From Synechococcaceae cyanobacterium (GTDB lineage: Bacteria > Cyanobacteriota > Cyanobacteriia > PCC-6307 > Cyanobiaceae): 7,196 nucleotides of DNA. This document shows, piece after piece, positions 5,732 through 7,196 of the stretch (positions are counted from its first letter, which is position 1; the number at the start of each line of letters is the position of its first letter). The position numbers and the translations under genes are program-made. The stretch covers positions 1-7,196 of the forward strand of contig CANHGA010000105.1 in NCBI GenBank assembly GCA_947460085.1, written 5' to 3'. A model generated the notes under the pieces. That model had not been told where the DNA came from, did no database searches, and saw nothing but the letters and a program-made list of their open reading frames with translations.

Positions 5732-5757
5732 GCCATCGCTACAAAAAAGCGATTGGC
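5732..5757. promoter_or_regulatory. Stem-loop in the divergent intergenic region
   Basis: Arms GCCATCGCT (5732-5740) and AGCGATTGGC (5748-5757) pair over nine bases with one bulge around a seven-base A-rich loop; flanking AAG and CTT could extend the stem. It sits 60-85 bases upstream of the glutaminase ATG and about 100 upstream of the plus-strand gene at 5859. It could be an operator or an mRNA leader structure for either gene. A terminator is unlikely because neither flanking gene ends here and no T-run follows. Confidence 0.4.
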
Positions 5758-5829
5758 CTTGCGGGAACGGAGCCACCAGGGATTGGAGCAGAAGTAGGAG
5801 AGCCAACCTCCAATTACCGACAGCGGTTT

Positions 5830-5842
5830 AAAGTCGGACTTT
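5830..5842. promoter_or_regulatory. Perfect 13-base palindrome, possible operator
   Basis: AAAGTC-G-GACTTT is an exact inverted repeat with six-base arms and a one-base centre, ending 16 bases before the ATG at 5859. The position suits a repressor site, or a small hairpin affecting translation of the 94-residue protein. No known regulator site is recognised. Confidence 0.35.
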
Positions 5843-5858
5843 CCAAGACCAACCCGCC

Positions 5859-6143
5859 ATGGCTCATATCATTTCCCACTTCTGGCCAGGTGCAACTGAA
5901 GAGCAATATTGGGAGGAAAGCAAAGTTGTCCATCCAGGTGGAAAACTCCCCCAAGGCAACCTCTATTTCGCGGCAGGGGAAGCGGATGGGGGAGTACTTG
6001 TTGTCTCAATATGGGACAGCGAAGAGAGTTATCTGAACTTTGCCAATACTGTACTTCTGCCAAAAATCGATGCCCCGGGCGGCTTCGAGGGACGCCCTGA
6101 GGGCTGGTCGGCCCCAAGTTTTGACCTAAAAATCAGCAACTAA
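5859..6143 (+). CDS. Small ABM-like dimeric alpha/beta-barrel protein (94 aa)
   Basis: A short soluble protein with the pattern of the dimeric alpha/beta-barrel (ferredoxin-like, antibiotic biosynthesis monooxygenase-type) families: first strand MAHIISHFWPG (1-11), helix ATEEQYWEESKVV (12-24), strand GNLYFAAGEADGG (33-45), strand VLVVSIWDSEESYLNFANTV (46-65) with the typical WDS-x-E-x-[YF] turn into the second helix, then LLPKID and a final strand. Members of this superfamily include monooxygenases and many small proteins of unknown activity, and no catalytic residues can be named. The ATG at 5859 has no Shine-Dalgarno match. It reads away from the glutaminase gene across a 186-base gap and is followed after 28 bases by a small membrane protein gene, so the two are probably cotranscribed. 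The fold assignment is from pattern memory and moderately secure; the function is open. Confidence 0.8.
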   Translation: MAHIISHFWPGATEEQYWEESKVVHPGGKLPQGNLYFAAGEADGGVLVVSIWDSEESYLNFANTVLLPKIDAPGGFEGRPEGWSAPSFDLKISN

Positions 6144-6171
6144 AAACAACCCTAGATCACCGCCAAGATCG

Positions 6172-6534
6172 ATGGATCAGCAACACTTTGAATTTGATCA
6201 CAAACAGAATGCAGAACTTGAGGAGCTTTCGGGGAAGTCAAGGATCGCCGCCATTGCGATTGGCTTACTCGTTGTGCTGGACGTGATCTTCCAATTCTCA
6301 TCTACAGAAGCATCTTCTTGGCTGACATCCCTACTAGCCATCGCTTCATTTCTAGCCGGCGCCTATTCATGCTATGCCCTGATTTGTAGCAGTCAAAGAC
6401 TCAGCAAAGCAACCCAAACCAATGGCCAAGACCTGAGGCACCTCTTTAGCAGCCTTCAATACTTTGAGAACTGCTTTATCGGCCTTGCCCTTGCTATTTT
6501 CTTTCACCTCTCAATTCACTTTGTCAGCAACTAA
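6172..6534 (+). CDS. Small membrane protein with three predicted helices (120 aa)
   Basis: I recognise no family. An acidic, polar N-terminal segment (1-22) precedes three hydrophobic segments: RIAAIAIGLLVVLDVIFQF (about 24-42), WLTSLLAIASFLAGAYSCYA (about 50-69) and CFIGLALAIFFHLSIHF (about 101-117). A polar loop of some 25 residues (73-98) lies between the last two. The positively charged residues (K79, R89, also K11, K22, R24) do not give a clear topology. It lies 28 bases after the ABM-like gene on the same strand and probably shares its transcript. No ribosome binding site is visible before ATG 6172. Its end faces the zinc-ribbon gene across 54 bases that hold a T-run (TATTTTT) after only a very weak stem, so no confident terminator can be named. 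Confidence 0.72.
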   Translation: MDQQHFEFDHKQNAELEELSGKSRIAAIAIGLLVVLDVIFQFSSTEASSWLTSLLAIASFLAGAYSCYALICSSQRLSKATQTNGQDLRHLFSSLQYFENCFIGLALAIFFHLSIHFVSN

Positions 6535-6588
6535 TTATTCACGACAATAGCAATTAGAGCAAGGCCAACCATTCAGGATTGAGTATTT

Positions 6589-6948
6589 TTAGGACACAGT
6601 ACTCAACGCCTCGCTGCCACAAGCCTGGCAAAATCTTCGCGATCCAGAAGTCGTTGCACCACAAGTGGTGCAAACCTTGAGGAACGGTTTTGTTAAACGC
6701 CCATCCAATGCACCGTCCCGCAAATCAATCGCATCCATCACCTCTCGCAAAGCAGATTCACTGAACAAACCAGCCCCCTGGAGAAGCTCTCGCATGGCCT
6801 CAATGAGCAGGGTCATGCGCTGCAAGCGATCTTCCATCGATAGACAGGCGCGCACCAGCTCTTCTGTACCAATGTCTTTGAGGTCCTCGGGAAGGGGAGC
6901 AGGTGGCAGGCCTCTCCAGTCCCATGGCTTGTCACTGGATTGGTTCAT
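6589..6948 (-). CDS. Zinc-ribbon protein of unknown function (119 aa)
   Basis: The C-terminus carries a clear zinc ribbon, CTTCG (93-97) and CQACG (107-111), giving C-x2-C-x10-C-x2-C with basic residues between (SGSRRF, 101-106). The N-terminal part begins with a Trp/Pro-rich segment (DKPWDWRGLPPAPLPEDL, 6-23). It then has a long amphipathic helical region (28-58, ACLSMEDRLQRMTLLIEAMRE) and a motif ALREVMDAIDLRDGALDGRL (66-85), which looks like a conserved core. The layout suggests a small regulatory or assembly protein that binds a partner through its helices; this is inference and I recognise no named family. It lies 123 bases beyond the end of the hli gene on the same strand. ATG 6948 has no ribosome binding site but follows a hairpin at 6959-6980. 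Confidence 0.78.
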   Translation of the reverse strand: MNQSSDKPWDWRGLPPAPLPEDLKDIGTEELVRACLSMEDRLQRMTLLIEAMRELLQGAGLFSESALREVMDAIDLRDGALDGRLTKPFLKVCTTCGATTSGSRRFCQACGSEALSTVS

Positions 6949-6958
6949 CGTTCAAGAA

Positions 6959-6980
6959 CATTGAGGCTTTTAGCCCAATG
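6959..6980 (-). promoter_or_regulatory. Hairpin upstream of the zinc-ribbon gene
   Basis: CATTG (6959-6963) pairs with CAATG (6976-6980), and GGCT (6965-6968) with AGCC (6972-6975), leaving one bulged base (6964) and a three-base loop: nine pairs in all. Read on the minus strand it lies 92-113 bases after the hli stop and 11 bases before the zinc-ribbon ATG. No proper U-run follows, only TTCTTG, so a leader structure is about as likely as an imperfect terminator for hli. Confidence 0.4.
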
Positions 6981-7071
6981 CAAGAAGTCGATGCCAAGGA
7001 TACAGGAAAAGACTTGACCCCCGGATTGATGGATGCCATGGATTCAAGCACCACCAGTTGTCGTAGCCGAT

Positions 7072-7196
7072 CTAGTACGGCAAGAGCCCACGCAGTTGAC
7101 CAAGCACACCAGAGCCCGTGAGGAATTCCGTTGCGATCGCAATCACGAAACCCAGCATGGCCAGACGACCATTCCAAAGCTCAGCTTGCTCACTCC
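7072..7196 (-). CDS. hli: High-light-inducible (Hli) chlorophyll-binding protein, C-terminal part
   Basis: The last 40 codons of a gene entering from the right edge and ending in TAG at 7072. The sequence EQAELWNGRLAMLGFVIAIA carries the chlorophyll a/b-binding motif of Hli/Scp proteins (E-x-x-x-W-N-G-R-x-A-M-x-G-F), in which Glu and Asn/Arg ligate and lock pigment across one thylakoid membrane helix. The tail TEFLTGSGVLGQLRGLLPY is also typical: a helix end with T/E, then LTG-x-G-(I/V)-L. In cyanobacteria these one-helix proteins bind chlorophyll and carotenoid and protect photosystem II assembly and chlorophyll synthesis under high light. The start, N-terminus and promoter are outside the window, so which hli paralogue it is cannot be said. 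It is the strongest sign that the host is a cyanobacterium. Confidence 0.9.
   Translation of the reverse strand, partial: SEQAELWNGRLAMLGFVIAIATEFLTGSGVLGQLRGLLPY
7133..7140. repeat. HIP1 octamer GCGATCGC
   Basis: This exact palindrome is the highly iterated HIP1 element of many cyanobacterial genomes. Here it sits inside the hli coding sequence, where it encodes part of the membrane helix. A single copy is weak evidence for the host on its own but agrees with the Hli protein. Confidence 0.6.

Noticed and set aside
6535..6588. Possible terminator between the membrane-protein and zinc-ribbon genes
   Set aside because: There is a TATTTTT run, but the stem before it (TCA-GGAT-TGA) has only three pairs.
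6932..7177. 81-codon minus-strand frame overlapping the hli end
   Set aside because: Out of frame with the clear Hli motif; a shadow reading.

Overview
The window looks like chromosomal DNA of a picocyanobacterium of the Synechococcus/Cyanobium type. The best evidence is at the right edge: the C-terminal end of a high-light-inducible (Hli) chlorophyll-binding protein with the E-x-x-x-W-N-G-R-x-A-M-x-G-F helix, and inside it a GCGATCGC (HIP1) octamer, which is common in cyanobacterial genomes. The left third is very GC-rich. The species cannot be named from the sequence alone.

Left block (about 1-3250, minus strand): a compact operon read right to left. An OmpR-family response regulator is followed by an EnvZ-like histidine kinase (4-base ATGA overlap), a family-2-type glycosyltransferase with an extra helical N-terminus (TGATG overlap), and the first 80 residues of an unidentified helical protein (10-base overlap) that runs off the window. 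The overlaps imply coupled translation, so the two-component system probably works with, or regulates, glycan-related enzymes. The kinase has almost no periplasmic loop, lacks the Thr of the phosphatase motif, and has an irregular ATP-binding G1 box. A GC-rich tract in its gene forms a G-quadruplex motif on the opposite strand.

Middle (about 3089-3468): a stretch without a confident gene, upstream of the regulator on one side and of an unknown gene on the other. It holds 15-bp tandem repeats, a perfect Shine-Dalgarno-like element and two tiny candidate ORFs, one with a good ribosome binding site.

Right block (about 3469-7196), clearly less GC-rich: a plus-strand unknown, strand-rich protein whose stop codon overlaps the stop of a convergent gene for a 580-residue glutaminase. 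The glutaminase is the most interesting protein here. It has the animal-type architecture, with an EF-hand-like helical N-terminus before a complete serine-dependent catalytic domain, but a TerB-like helical domain stands where animal enzymes carry ankyrin repeats. Divergent from it are a small ABM-like alpha/beta-barrel protein and a three-helix membrane protein (probable operon). After these come a convergent 119-residue zinc-ribbon protein, a hairpin, and the end of the hli gene.

No rRNA, tRNA, CRISPR array, insertion sequence or phage gene was seen.
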